DNA of 64,000 nucleotides from Chryseobacterium joostei (GCF_003815775.1 NZ_CP033926.1:4712001-4776000); one strand, 5' to 3'. Counted from the stretch's first letter, positions 43,190 through 52,178 are shown. Made by a program: numbers and translations. The notes: a model not told the origin generated them from the letters alone.

Positions 43190-44590
43190 TTATGAAGATA
43201 TGAAGTGCTCAGCTCCCAGGGCCATATAAAGATTAATGCGTTCTATTCTGTACTGAAGATCCAGATTAATCAGGTTCATCTCATTTTTAAGAAGATCCCT
43301 TTGCTTTCGGATCAGTACAAAACTATTGTTAGCACCCACCTTTATTTGTTTTTGAGTGAGACTAATATTGTTTTTCAATTCATTGATCGCCTTTGTGTTA
43401 TAGGAGGATTGTTTTTCAATGGAGTGTAGATTGGCTAAAGATGATTCCACTTCATTTAAAGCATTCAGTACCGTTTTTGAATACTCTTCTACGATCTGTT
43501 TTTGCTGAGAATCCTTTATTTCTACATTCTTTTTCAGTTTCCCATTGTTGAATAAAGGAGAAACCAATCCACTACCTACCTTTAATAACGGATTGGAAAA
43601 TAAAGAATTGAGAGATTCCACATTACTTCCGGCGGTTCCTAAAGAAGAACTTATGCTAATGGAAGGCAGTCTTGCCGCTTTGGCCTGCTGTACCTCATAA
43701 AAAGCTTTTTCTATTTGAAAATGACTGGCCTGTATATCTGATCTGTTTTCTAGAAGCTGTAACGGAAAAGATTCAGGGATATCATTGTTTACAGGATTAA
43801 AAAAACTCTGTGTCATTAGCTTTCCCTCAGGATATTTTCCTGTAAGCAATTCAAGAGATCTTCTGGACTGGATATTCGCGTTTTTAACCTTTTCGAGGTA
43901 TTCTTCCAGAGAAATAATTTCCGCAGATATATTAGAAATATCCAATGCATTAGCCGTTCCCACCTTTTTTTGGAGGGTGTACAGCTTTTCCAGATCCTTA
44001 GACTTCTGAATATAACTTTCAATCTTATCTTCCTGAATATTTCCTGCAATATTTAAAAAATAAGCCTTTGCAATCATGCCCGCAATAGATTGATGCAGCA
44101 GGATATTTTGATGCTTTGCCGAAAAATAATTGCTTGTACTTGCCATTTGTGAAGACTTATTTTTACCCCACAGATCTATTTCCCAGCTAGCTTTCAATGC
44201 AAGACGACGAAGCTGGGTTTCACTCACCAGATTATTGGAGGTATTGGCAACAGCACTTACACTTGGGTACAGATCACTTCCTGCAATTTCCATAGCCAGT
44301 TCCACCTGATTGAGCTTTTCTCTGGCGATAATAATATCAGCATTGTATTGCATTCCCTCATTAATCAGGGCTTCCAGTTGCTGGTCCTTAAGATCTGTGA
44401 TCCATTCATAAGAAAATGAGTCGGCATCAGTTTTTCGGTCAAAGATCCAGTCATCAGGAATTTGAAGATGAGAAACAATTTCGCTTTTTTCTTTGAGCTG
44501 ATCCATATTTTCTTTCGTAGGTTCCTTGTATCCAATACAAGAACTTAGGCTTAAAGAAAGAACTCCCAGTACAATTAATTTTTTATACAT
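43190..44590 (-). CDS. TolC-type outer-membrane efflux lipoprotein
   Basis: The 466-residue protein has lipobox LSSC (Cys18) and the duplicated coiled-coil/beta-barrel pattern of the NodT subgroup of outer-membrane factors: WITDLKDQQLEALINEGMQYNADIIIAREKLNQVELAM and, in the second half, RSDIQASHFQIEKAFYEVQQAKAARLPSISISSS (key motifs WxxxLxDxxL and DIxxAxxQ-like, given in order). It forms the outer-membrane channel of a tripartite pump. It starts one base after the stop of the HlyD-type gene, so the genes are one operon. Confidence 0.93.
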   Translation of the reverse strand: MYKKLIVLGVLSLSLSSCIGYKEPTKENMDQLKEKSEIVSHLQIPDDWIFDRKTDADSFSYEWITDLKDQQLEALINEGMQYNADIIIAREKLNQVELAMEIAGSDLYPSVSAVANTSNNLVSETQLRRLALKASWEIDLWGKNKSSQMASTSNYFSAKHQNILLHQSIAGMIAKAYFLNIAGNIQEDKIESYIQKSKDLEKLYTLQKKVGTANALDISNISAEIISLEEYLEKVKNANIQSRRSLELLTGKYPEGKLMTQSFFNPVNNDIPESFPLQLLENRSDIQASHFQIEKAFYEVQQAKAARLPSISISSSLGTAGSNVESLNSLFSNPLLKVGSGLVSPLFNNGKLKKNVEIKDSQQKQIVEEYSKTVLNALNEVESSLANLHSIEKQSSYNTKAINELKNNISLTQKQIKVGANNSFVLIRKQRDLLKNEMNLINLDLQYRIERINLYMALGAEHFISS

Positions 44591-44591
44591 C

Positions 44592-45749
44592 TTAGTGAAG
44601 TTTAGGGATCAGGAAGTTTATTTTACTGCTAATGCGCACCATTACCTTTCGGATAAGATGAAGTGGCTTGATGTGATCAGAATAGATCACGGCTGTACCT
44701 CTTGCCCCAACAGTAAGTTGTTTTTGTTCATCTACCAATACAAACTTGGCAATAAGTTTTCCATCCGTTTCAGGGAGTTGTCTGGCTGTGTCCGGAAGTC
44801 CTGCGGTAGATCCGTTTCCGCCCAGCATTCCTCCTGCGTTGTTCATAATACCTTGGCTGGTGGCATCAATAACATATTCAAGCTTGGCTTTTACAACCTT
44901 TCCGGGTTCTGTTTTAAGAGCAAGTTCAACCTCATTTCCATTTTTTACAGATTCAAGCTCATTTTGGGCAAAGAACCCAATAACAGATTGCTGCTTTTGA
45001 ATTAAAACAAAGGCCGACTTAAATGGAGCCATGATAGCCCCCTCATTCAACTGAACATTGGGAATAATACCATCTGTAGGCGCCAGAACAACCGTTTGGG
45101 AAAGATTCCATTTCGCCTGATCCAGTTTCGCCTGAATCTCAGAAACAGATGAATTTTCTCCACCATAGGAAGCATTGGATTTTGTTTCCAAAGATTGTTG
45201 CTGTGATTGTGCCGCACTGATTCGGGACTGAAGATCACGTACATTGGTAATCGCCTGCTCCAGATCGAACTTGTTTGCAGCACCTGCCTCTACCAATTCC
45301 TGATACTGGGCAACCCTTTTATTGGCAAGATCCAGTTGAGACTGCAATCCCGCTATATTTTTTCTGGAGGCTGAAATATCTGTGTTATAGGAATTTACAG
45401 TAGCTTTCATATTGCTGAGTTTCGCCTCCAGAGATTTAATCTCCTGTACATAAGGTTCTCTGTCCAGAACAAATAATGTATCTCCTTTCTTTACCTCCTG
45501 ATTGGTATTTACATATACCTTTTTTACCTTTCCCAAAGCCTGGGTAGTGATGTCAACACTTCTGTTTCCCACCTTTACATCAGAAGTAATGGGGCAGTAG
45601 TAATTAAGACTCAGAATTAAAGCAATACTCCCGAAAATAGGAAGAGAGTATACCACAACCTGAGTAGTAAATGTCCAGGGAATAAGTTTAAATTTTTTGA
45701 TAAGCAGCCAGCAGATTCCGGCATATATGGCAACAAGTAATTCTAGCAT
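44592..45749 (-). CDS. HlyD/EmrA-type membrane fusion protein (YiaV-like)
   Basis: In this 385-residue protein an N-terminal membrane region with one or two helices (about 1-50) is followed by a biotinyl-lipoyl-like half (VKKVYVNTNQEVKKGDTLFVLD), a long coiled coil (about 100-200) and the second lipoyl half (VVLAPTDGIIPNVQLNEGAIM), then the barrel domain. This is the periplasmic adaptor of a tripartite export system. The N-terminal hydrophobic stretch and its upstream DUF3302 partner match the E. coli YiaW-YiaV arrangement. It overlaps the upstream gene by seven bases. Confidence 0.92.
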   Translation of the reverse strand: MLELLVAIYAGICWLLIKKFKLIPWTFTTQVVVYSLPIFGSIALILSLNYYCPITSDVKVGNRSVDITTQALGKVKKVYVNTNQEVKKGDTLFVLDREPYVQEIKSLEAKLSNMKATVNSYNTDISASRKNIAGLQSQLDLANKRVAQYQELVEAGAANKFDLEQAITNVRDLQSRISAAQSQQQSLETKSNASYGGENSSVSEIQAKLDQAKWNLSQTVVLAPTDGIIPNVQLNEGAIMAPFKSAFVLIQKQQSVIGFFAQNELESVKNGNEVELALKTEPGKVVKAKLEYVIDATSQGIMNNAGGMLGGNGSTAGLPDTARQLPETDGKLIAKFVLVDEQKQLTVGARGTAVIYSDHIKPLHLIRKVMVRISSKINFLIPKLH

Positions 45750-46111
45750 TGGGTTTGATTTTCAATTGTGTTACGTTCTTCTTCAGTGTGATCTGTGTCT
45801 TTTTTCTGATCATTTTGATTACCATAATCATAGTTGGCCCAGATTAAGGCAACCGGCCATAAAAGGCCTCCAAAAATTAGGGAAAGGAGGCACATGCTTT
45901 TTATGGCTTTCAGCTGAGGATGGTTCTTTTCCTCAGCAACCTTTTCAGGATAGATGTGAACTTTCCAGAAAAGATAGATGCCGGCGATTGGTAAAACAAG
46001 TAAAATGAACCATGAAGCGGCATTTGCTATATTGTCTTCTACATGACCTGTTGATGCTTGAACAAAATTGCATGATAATAACAGGCAGAGAAGTAAGGAT
46101 ATTCTTTGCAT
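45743..46111 (-). CDS. DUF3302 inner-membrane protein (YiaW-like)
   Basis: A 122-residue protein with a signal-like first helix (residues 1-18), two further membrane helices (about 33-50 and 72-95) joined by a loop KVHIYPEKVAEEKNHPQLKAIK, and a charged C-terminal tail. The length and the WxxHxYPEKVAEEKNHPQ-type loop fit DUF3302 (E. coli YiaW). Its gene is the first of the efflux operon. Function is unknown; partnership with the adaptor is inferred from the overlap and from the E. coli gene pair. Confidence 0.85.
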   Translation of the reverse strand: MQRISLLLCLLLSCNFVQASTGHVEDNIANAASWFILLVLPIAGIYLFWKVHIYPEKVAEEKNHPQLKAIKSMCLLSLIFGGLLWPVALIWANYDYGNQNDQKKDTDHTEEERNTIENQTQC

Positions 46112-46171
46112 AATATAATTGTATAAGGTAATAATGAAATGTTAAACAAGGTTGTAACTACACCATAATAG

Positions 46172-46181
46172 GGTAGCTACC
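46172..46181. promoter_or_regulatory. GGTAGCTACC palindrome upstream of the efflux operon
   Basis: A perfect 10-bp palindrome lies 61 bases before the start of the DUF3302 gene, with a partly related GGTTGTAACTAC at 46150-46161. It is a candidate operator, possibly for the Crp-type regulator encoded just upstream. Confidence 0.35.
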
Positions 46182-46316
46182 TTAGTTTAAAGATAATTCT
46201 ATAATAGATAATGTTTAGTGAATGATATTCTTCTCATTTTGCTTTTAATAAATTGTGTAACAGTATTTTGAGTAAGCAAAAATAGAATGAATAAAGTGAG
46301 AAAAAGTATTCCTAAG

Positions 46317-46922
46317 TTATTTTTTTCTTTCGTTCCTTTTTCTATGAATGCGTGCAGTCATGCGTGAAAGAGAGTTGGGAGTAATGCCCAGAAAATTAGC
46401 AATATACTTTCTGTTGGCATTTTGAGAAGTGAATGGGCGGCTTTCCAGAAACTCTTCATATCTGGAGTGCGGAGAAGTAGAGCAGAACTGCTCAGTACGA
46501 AATTTTAAAATACTGATAATCTGTTTCAAAGACTTCAGGTAGATATTATAAATGCCTCTGTGCTGAAAAGCCATTTCTTCAAATTCACTCTTGTTAAATA
46601 AAAAAATCTGACTTTCAATAACAGCTTCTATAGTATATTTTCGTTCAATTTCTCCCGAATAAGATTCTGGGCTTTCCATAATAACGGCTTCCTTTTCCGA
46701 AGGTAAAAAAAGATTCGTCTCAATACCATTCTCATCATCAAAAAAGCATCTTAGTAAACCATTGGAAAGAATAAACAAATGGTTAAAAGACTGTCCAGGA
46801 GCCACTAGTTTTTCCTTTTTACGAAGAAGTTTTGGAGTACTGATACTCACCAAAATATTAATCTCCTCATCAGATAATTCCTGAAAGAAAACAATATTTC
46901 TGAAAGTTTTAAATGGGTCCAT
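46317..46922 (-). CDS. Crp/Fnr family regulator, probably of the efflux operon
   Basis: A 201-residue protein. The start is placed at ATG 46922 (MDPFKTFRNIVFF). A longer frame to 46958 would add twelve hydrophobic residues out of keeping with the family. The jelly-roll domain includes KKEKLVAPGQSFNHLFILSNGLLRCF and TNLFLPSEKEAV. The C-terminal HTH (RPFTSQNANRKYIANFLGITPNSLSRMTARIHRKR, abbreviated) is of the type found in many single-domain Bacteroidota regulators. It is on the same strand and immediately upstream of the efflux operon (205 bases), which suggests control of it. Confidence 0.88.
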   Translation of the reverse strand: MDPFKTFRNIVFFQELSDEEINILVSISTPKLLRKKEKLVAPGQSFNHLFILSNGLLRCFFDDENGIETNLFLPSEKEAVIMESPESYSGEIERKYTIEAVIESQIFLFNKSEFEEMAFQHRGIYNIYLKSLKQIISILKFRTEQFCSTSPHSRYEEFLESRPFTSQNANRKYIANFLGITPNSLSRMTARIHRKRNERKK

Positions 46923-47034
46923 TACAGTCGTAAAGATAAATAAAAATAATATATACATGCCGGTTAAGTAGTCTTGTGGCTTTCATTGAACTTTTTTTAA
47001 GATATTTGCTAGGTATTATATAATTTGAAATACA

Positions 47035-48030
47035 ATGAACAATAACCGAAGAAGTTTTATCAAAAAGCTGGGAATTGCAACAGCAGCGCTTGCTGTAAAT
47101 CCGTTAGACTTAATGGCTGCAAAATTACCTCAAAACAATAAAGCCATCAATAAACCCATTGTTCTTTCTACCTGGAATTTCGGGTTAAAAGCAAACGAAG
47201 AAGCCTGGACAATTCTTGGAAAGGGAGGAAAAGCCCTGGATGCCGTGGAAATAGGTGTCCGTCTGGTAGAGCTGGATCCCAAAGAAAGAAGTGTAGGCTA
47301 TGGCGGACGTCCGGATAGAGATGGAAGAGTTACGCTGGATGCCTGTATCATGGATGAAAACTATAATATCGGTTCTGTGGCATGTCTGGAAAACATTAAA
47401 AATCCAATTTCTGTTGCCAGAGCGGTAATGGAAAAAACACCTCACGTAATGCTGGTAGGTGATGGAGCATTGCAGTTTGCCCTTTCACAAGGCTTTAAAA
47501 AAGAAAATCTTCTCACTCCCGAATCAGAAAAAGAATGGAAAGAGTGGCTGAAAACAAGTAAATATAAACCCATTGCCAATATTGAAAATCACGATACCAT
47601 AGGAATGATCGCATTGGATGCCCAAGGAAACCTTTCCGGTGCTTGTACCACCAGTGGAATGGCGTTTAAAATGCATGGCAGAGTGGGAGATTCCCCAATC
47701 ATTGGTGCAGGTTTGTTTGTAGATAATGAGGTAGGGGCTGCAACGGCAACTGGTCACGGTGAAGAGGTCATTAGAACAGTAGGAACCCATCTGGTGGTAG
47801 AATTGATGAGACAAGGGAGAAGTCCACAGGAAGCCTGCAAAGAAGCAGTAGACAGAATTGTAAAGATTAATCAGAGAAGAAATAAAAATTTAAAAGATAT
47901 TCAGGTAGGCTTTATTGCCATCAACAAGAATGGTGAATATGGATCTTACTGTATTCAGGATGGATTCAACTTTGCGGTATATGATCAAAAAGGAAACCGC
48001 CTTGAAAAACCTGAATTTGCTTTAAAATAA
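47035..48030 (+). CDS. N4-(beta-N-acetylglucosaminyl)-L-asparaginase (glycosylasparaginase)
   Basis: A 331-residue Ntn-hydrolase closely resembling the well-known Elizabethkingia (Flavobacterium) meningosepticum enzyme. A twin-arginine-like N-terminus (NNRRSFIKKLG) and hydrophobic stretch predict export. The precursor self-cleaves before Thr188 in HDTIGM, which becomes the nucleophile. GRVGDSPIIGAGLFVDNEVGAA and ATGHGEEVIRTVG (substrate loop motifs) follow. It breaks the GlcNAc-Asn bond that links N-glycans to protein. Nearby cutC and beta-mannosidase genes, and the GH20 gene 9 kb away, suggest a glycan-salvage cluster. Single gene start with AT-rich upstream. Confidence 0.95.
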   Translation: MNNNRRSFIKKLGIATAALAVNPLDLMAAKLPQNNKAINKPIVLSTWNFGLKANEEAWTILGKGGKALDAVEIGVRLVELDPKERSVGYGGRPDRDGRVTLDACIMDENYNIGSVACLENIKNPISVARAVMEKTPHVMLVGDGALQFALSQGFKKENLLTPESEKEWKEWLKTSKYKPIANIENHDTIGMIALDAQGNLSGACTTSGMAFKMHGRVGDSPIIGAGLFVDNEVGAATATGHGEEVIRTVGTHLVVELMRQGRSPQEACKEAVDRIVKINQRRNKNLKDIQVGFIAINKNGEYGSYCIQDGFNFAVYDQKGNRLEKPEFALK

Positions 48031-48071
48031 CTTAATTAATATATTGGTTTTAGGCAAATGCACAACGATTT

Positions 48072-48079
48072 TATCTTTG
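48072..48079 (+). promoter_or_regulatory. -7 box upstream of the lipoprotein-cutC operon
   Basis: TATCTTTG is an exact match to the consensus. TTG at 48044-48046 is 25 bases before it, a little far. The predicted leader is about 115 bases and contains an inverted repeat. Confidence 0.4.
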
Positions 48080-48111
48080 ATAAAATTGAATACCGATACT
48101 TTGAGATGTAA

Positions 48112-48128
48112 TGATACATATGGTATCA
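48112..48128. promoter_or_regulatory. Inverted repeat TGATAC-N5-GTATCA
   Basis: A perfect 6-bp inverted repeat with a five-base spacer lies downstream of the -7 box and 72 bases before the lipoprotein start. It could be an operator in the leader. Confidence 0.3.
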
Positions 48129-48200
48129 ACTCGCGGCCTTTGTTTAATTCCATAATTTTACACTAAATAGCTTAGCAAAATATAAATAGACAGAAAGAAT

Positions 48201-48764
48201 ATGAAAAGAATAATGATAGCTTCCCTATTTTTAATGTTAGGATGCAAGGAAGAAAAGAAAGAGACAAACGTACAAACAGAACCTCAGATAAAGGAAAATG
48301 TTGTTGAAAAGACTGAAGCAGAGACTCCTGTAAATGAATCTCAGGAAGCACAACAGTGGCTGAAAAAAAATGTGGTGAGCTATTTTAAGACTGATCTTGG
48401 TAATCTGGATAAGGAAATGCAGAAAATAACAACCAAGGATTACTATGAATATAAGACCGATGCAATGAATGTAGATATGGATGTAGACGGAAGCCTTACA
48501 GAAAAAGAATTCGATGATAAATGGAAATCTAAGTTTGATACAAAAAAAGCAGGAATTGGTATAGGATTTCTTATTTCTTCGCAGGATTGGATCAATATTG
48601 AAGTTGAAAATTGTGATTTAAAATCATCTTCAAAGGATGAATATGTCTTCAATGTAGTATTGAGAGATGATGGTTTTAAAGCTCACTATTACTCTGTTGT
48701 AAAAGTAGTAAAGGAAAACGGTTCCTTTCTGATTGCAGATGTATTGCAGGAAGAACCTAATTAA
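48201..48764 (+). CDS. Small lipoprotein of unknown function
   Basis: The 187-residue protein has a very short lipoprotein signal (MKRIMIASLFLMLGC, Cys15), a charged Glu/Thr-rich linker (about 16-50) and a C-terminal alpha+beta domain with WLKKNVVSYFKTDLG, ITTKDYYEYKTDA and YYSVVKVVKENGSFLIADV. The fold pattern resembles DUF3828/NTF2-like domains, a weak guess. It is encoded 14 bases before cutC and likely shares its transcript. No functional link to CutC is known. Confidence 0.75.
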   Translation: MKRIMIASLFLMLGCKEEKKETNVQTEPQIKENVVEKTEAETPVNESQEAQQWLKKNVVSYFKTDLGNLDKEMQKITTKDYYEYKTDAMNVDMDVDGSLTEKEFDDKWKSKFDTKKAGIGIGFLISSQDWINIEVENCDLKSSSKDEYVFNVVLRDDGFKAHYYSVVKVVKENGSFLIADVLQEEPN

Positions 48765-48778
48765 TTAAAAACAATAAA

Positions 48779-49441
48779 ATGTCAAAAATAGAAATAGCAT
48801 GCTTCAATCCGGAATCAGCAATCATTGCCTTTGAAAGCGGAGCAGACAGAATAGAATTGTGTGACGGATTAAGCGAAGGAGGTACAACTCCTAATTTTGA
48901 AACAACAAAAAAACTTCGGGAGAAAATAAACATCCCCATTTTCGTGATGATCCGTCCACGAGGAGGTGATTTTACCTATTCCGATGCCGAATTTGAGCAG
49001 ATGAAAACTGATTTAATTTCCCTGAAGTCATTAAATGTAGACGGCTTTGTATTCGGTATTCTGGATGAAGATGATGAGGTAAACCGCGAACAGAATAAGA
49101 TTCTGGTAGAACTGGCATCGCCACTTCCTTGTACGTTCCATCGTGCTTTCGACAGAGCTAAAGGTTTAGATAGTTCTTTGGAAAAAGTAATTGAATGTGG
49201 CTTTACTACCATTCTTACTTCAGGTCAAAAACCTAACGTTTCTGAAGGAAAGGAAAATCTGAAAAAGCTGGTAGAACTTGCAGATGGAAGACTGGAAATT
49301 CTTGTAGGTGGAGGCCTTCGTTCCTCAAATATTGAAGATATACGAGCTTATACAAAGGCAGAGTATTTCCATTCTTCAGCCATCACTGATGGTGGAGCAT
49401 TTGCCAATGCTGATGAGGTGGTAACCCTGAAAAATAAATAA
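48779..49441 (+). CDS. cutC: CutC family protein
   Basis: A 220-residue TIM-barrel protein with the family blocks IEIACFNPESAIIAFESGADRIELCDGLSEGGTTPNF, IFVMIRPRGGDFTYSDAE, TFHRAFDRA, ILTSGQKPNVSEG and EILVGGGLRSSNI (key pieces in order). Slightly shorter than E. coli CutC (248). The name reflects an early link to copper tolerance that is disputed; the biochemical role is unknown. Its placement between glycosylasparaginase and beta-mannosidase genes hints at a carbohydrate or glycan-related role in this group, which is inference. Confidence 0.93.
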   Translation: MSKIEIACFNPESAIIAFESGADRIELCDGLSEGGTTPNFETTKKLREKINIPIFVMIRPRGGDFTYSDAEFEQMKTDLISLKSLNVDGFVFGILDEDDEVNREQNKILVELASPLPCTFHRAFDRAKGLDSSLEKVIECGFTTILTSGQKPNVSEGKENLKKLVELADGRLEILVGGGLRSSNIEDIRAYTKAEYFHSSAITDGGAFANADEVVTLKNK

Positions 49442-49449
49442 AGCCAGAG

Positions 49450-49484
49450 CTTTTTGTTTAGGGTATCCTAAACAAAAAGTTTTA
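49450..49484 (+). terminator. Terminator after cutC
   Basis: A perfect 13-bp stem (49450-49462 with 49467-49479) over GTAT, followed by four T residues. Confidence 0.75.
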
Positions 49485-49578
49485 AATGAAATTGTTTGAT
49501 ATTAATTGAGTAAGGAATGGTAGTAATTTTTTATTCATTTAAACAAACTGCACTCCAGTACACTCTAAAAAACCATTC

Positions 49579-52059
49579 ATGAATAAATCTCTCCTTATTG
49601 CTTTCCTTTTCATTCAGAATATCCTTTTTGCACAGTTTTCTGAAAGGAATTTATCTTCTGAGAAATGGCAGTTCAAAAATACCAAAGATAAACAATGGCT
49701 GCCTGCAAAAGTACCCGGAACAGTTCATCTGGATCTGATGACTAATAAACTCATTCCGGATCCTTTCAAGGATGAAAATGAAAAGAAAGTACAATGGATA
49801 GAGGATGAAGACTGGGATTATCAAACTAGCTTTAAAGTTTCCTCAAAAGAATTGGAATACAGTAATATTGATCTTGTTTTTAACGGATTAGATACATTTT
49901 CCGAAATTTACCTTAACGGAAAATTACTGAGGAAAACAGATAATATGTTCAGAACGTGGGAAATTCCGGTGAAACAGAATCTGAAAATAGGTGATAATAT
50001 AGTGGAGGTCAGGTTTAAATCAGCCATCAATACAGGAAAAGAACTGGCAAAAAAAGTTCCGTTTACCATGCCGGAAACACCAAGAAGCTTTGTACGAAAA
50101 GCACAATATCAGTTCGGGTGGGACTGGGGTCCAAGACTCGTTACTGCCGGAATATGGAAAGACGTAAGGCTGGAATTTTGGAATAATGCAAAGGTTAATA
50201 ATGTTCAGGTTCAACAGAAAAAACTGACAGATACTTTAGCTGAGGTTTCTTTTAATATGAAAGTCTTTGCTGATGAAGATGGAGAATACTTTACACGGTT
50301 CAACCTGAATAGAGGAATGCATCGTTTTCATCTTAAAAAAGGCTCAAATACCATCGTACTTCCTTATAAGATTAAGGACCCAAAAATATGGCAGCCTAAC
50401 GGAAGGGGGGAACCCGATCGATATACTACGAAGATCACACTATATAAAAAAGGAGGGAAGTTTATTCGTGATATCAATGTTACCTATGGTTTGAAAAATG
50501 TTGAACTTATTCAGGAAAAGGATGAAAAAGGAAAAACGTTTTATTTTAAGGTAAACGGAAATCCTTTATACATCAAAGGAACTAATTGGATTCCTGCCGA
50601 TAGTTTCTCACCAAGAATCACAAAAGAAAAATACCAGAGACTGATTAAGGCTGCAAAAGAAGCCAATATGAATATGATCCGAATCTGGGGTGGCGGAATA
50701 TACGAAGACGAAGAATTTTATAAAGCTTGCGACGAAAACGGAATCCTGGTGTGGCAGGACTTTATGTTTGCAGGCAGTTTCTATCCCGCAGATGAACAAT
50801 TTCTGAATAACGTAAAAGAAGAAGTAAAAGATCAGGTCAACAGACTCCAGAATCATCCGTCCATAGCCTTATGGTGTGGAAATAATGAAATTGATGAAGC
50901 CATTGTCAACTGGGGATATCAAAAGCAGTTTAAATATTCAAAAAATGACTCATTACAGGTCTGGAAAGATTATAAAAAACTGTTTCATGAAGTGATCCCC
51001 AATACATTAAAAGAAAACCTTACACCAGATAAAAATATCTATTGGCCAAGCTCACCATCCATAGGGTGGGGACACAAAAAGAGCCTTACAGAGGGAGATT
51101 CTCATTATTGGGGAGTTTGGTGGGGAGAACAGCCCTTTGAAATTTACAATGAAAAAGTAGGCCGTTTTATGTCTGAATACGGTTTTCAGGGAATGCCTAC
51201 ACTGGGAACTTCTAAAACAATGTTTTCAGGTGTTCCGGATCTAAACCTACAGAATTCTACCATTAAGGCTCACGAAAAACATGCAAGAGGTTGGGAAATT
51301 ATCAATGAATACATGAAACGGGACTATAAAATTCCGACAGACTTTGTGAAGTATAACTATGTTTCACAACTCCTACAGGCAAGAGGAATGCAAATAGCAA
51401 TGGAGGCTCACCGACGTGCAAAACCTTACAATATGGGTACCTTATATTGGCAGCTTAATGATTGCTGGCCCGTAGTTTCATGGTCTTCCATAGATTATTT
51501 AGGAAACTGGAAAGCCTTTCACTATCAGGTAAAAAGAAGTTTTGAACCTGTATTGCTTTCAATGGCAGAGAAAGATAAGACTTATGATATTTTTATAATC
51601 AATGATTTATTAAAAGAGATAACGATAAATGCAAAATTTGAGTTGGTAGATTTTGAGGGAAGACAAATTTGGAAATCCAATAAGATGAAAAAAATTGATG
51701 GGAATATCAGTGAGAATATTTTTAGCATTAATAAATCTGAACTTTCCCAATTTGACTTGTCGAAAGCTTTTCTAAAAATCACCTCAAACAATGATTCAAC
51801 CAAGTTAGAGAAACTTTTCTTTCTTGTAAAACCCAAGGATTTAAAACTTTCAAAACCTAATCTCACCATCAAAAAAATATCCCCGACAGAAATTGAAGTC
51901 TCTACAGATGTTTTGGCAAAAGATGTTTACCTGATAGGAGACACTCATTTCAGTGATAACTTTTTTGATCTGTTACCCAACACTTCAAAGAGAATCACTC
52001 TTTCCAAATCCTTTGATAAAGTAGAAGTCATGAGCCTGATAGATGCTTTGATTGAATAA
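49579..52059 (+). CDS. Beta-mannosidase, glycoside hydrolase family 2
   Basis: An 826-residue secreted enzyme. Signal peptide (MNKSLLIAFLFIQNILFAQ), then the GH2 sugar-binding domain (WLPAKVPGTVHLDLMTNKLIPDPF...DWDYQTSF...IDLVFNGLDTFSEIYLNG), an Ig-like domain (about 205-310) and the TIM barrel (NPLYIKGTNWIPADSF...MIRIWGGGIYEDEEFY). The acid/base Glu437 is in WCGNNEID and the nucleophile Glu533 in MSEYGFQ. The QFGWDWGPRL motif is typical of beta-mannosidases. It removes the beta-linked core mannose of N-glycans or mannan oligomers. It follows cutC by 137 bases with a terminator between, so it has its own promoter. Confidence 0.95.
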   Translation: MNKSLLIAFLFIQNILFAQFSERNLSSEKWQFKNTKDKQWLPAKVPGTVHLDLMTNKLIPDPFKDENEKKVQWIEDEDWDYQTSFKVSSKELEYSNIDLVFNGLDTFSEIYLNGKLLRKTDNMFRTWEIPVKQNLKIGDNIVEVRFKSAINTGKELAKKVPFTMPETPRSFVRKAQYQFGWDWGPRLVTAGIWKDVRLEFWNNAKVNNVQVQQKKLTDTLAEVSFNMKVFADEDGEYFTRFNLNRGMHRFHLKKGSNTIVLPYKIKDPKIWQPNGRGEPDRYTTKITLYKKGGKFIRDINVTYGLKNVELIQEKDEKGKTFYFKVNGNPLYIKGTNWIPADSFSPRITKEKYQRLIKAAKEANMNMIRIWGGGIYEDEEFYKACDENGILVWQDFMFAGSFYPADEQFLNNVKEEVKDQVNRLQNHPSIALWCGNNEIDEAIVNWGYQKQFKYSKNDSLQVWKDYKKLFHEVIPNTLKENLTPDKNIYWPSSPSIGWGHKKSLTEGDSHYWGVWWGEQPFEIYNEKVGRFMSEYGFQGMPTLGTSKTMFSGVPDLNLQNSTIKAHEKHARGWEIINEYMKRDYKIPTDFVKYNYVSQLLQARGMQIAMEAHRRAKPYNMGTLYWQLNDCWPVVSWSSIDYLGNWKAFHYQVKRSFEPVLLSMAEKDKTYDIFIINDLLKEITINAKFELVDFEGRQIWKSNKMKKIDGNISENIFSINKSELSQFDLSKAFLKITSNNDSTKLEKLFFLVKPKDLKLSKPNLTIKKISPTEIEVSTDVLAKDVYLIGDTHFSDNFFDLLPNTSKRITLSKSFDKVEVMSLIDALIE

Positions 52060-52061
52060 TT

Positions 52062-52090
52062 AAATCTGCAGAATCTGCAAGAATCTGCTC
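52062..52090. repeat. AATCTGC direct-repeat tract
   Basis: Three spaced copies of AATCTGC (AAATCTGCAG-AATCTGCAAG-AATCTGC) start three bases after the beta-mannosidase stop. Related words occur at 31782-31830. Probably a copy of a dispersed intergenic repeat. Confidence 0.45.
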
Positions 52091-52170
52091 TACAATAAAT
52101 CTTATTCTTTTTAGCAAACAGTCTGTTCAAAAAAATAGAATTTTTCCATTCCCAACTCAAAAATCAGCCG

Positions 52171-52178
52171 TAAATTTG
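52171..52178 (+). promoter_or_regulatory. -7 box of the AEC transporter gene
   Basis: TAAATTTG is an exact match 18 bases before ATG 52197. It overlaps the TTG at 52176, ruling that codon out as the start. Confidence 0.6.
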
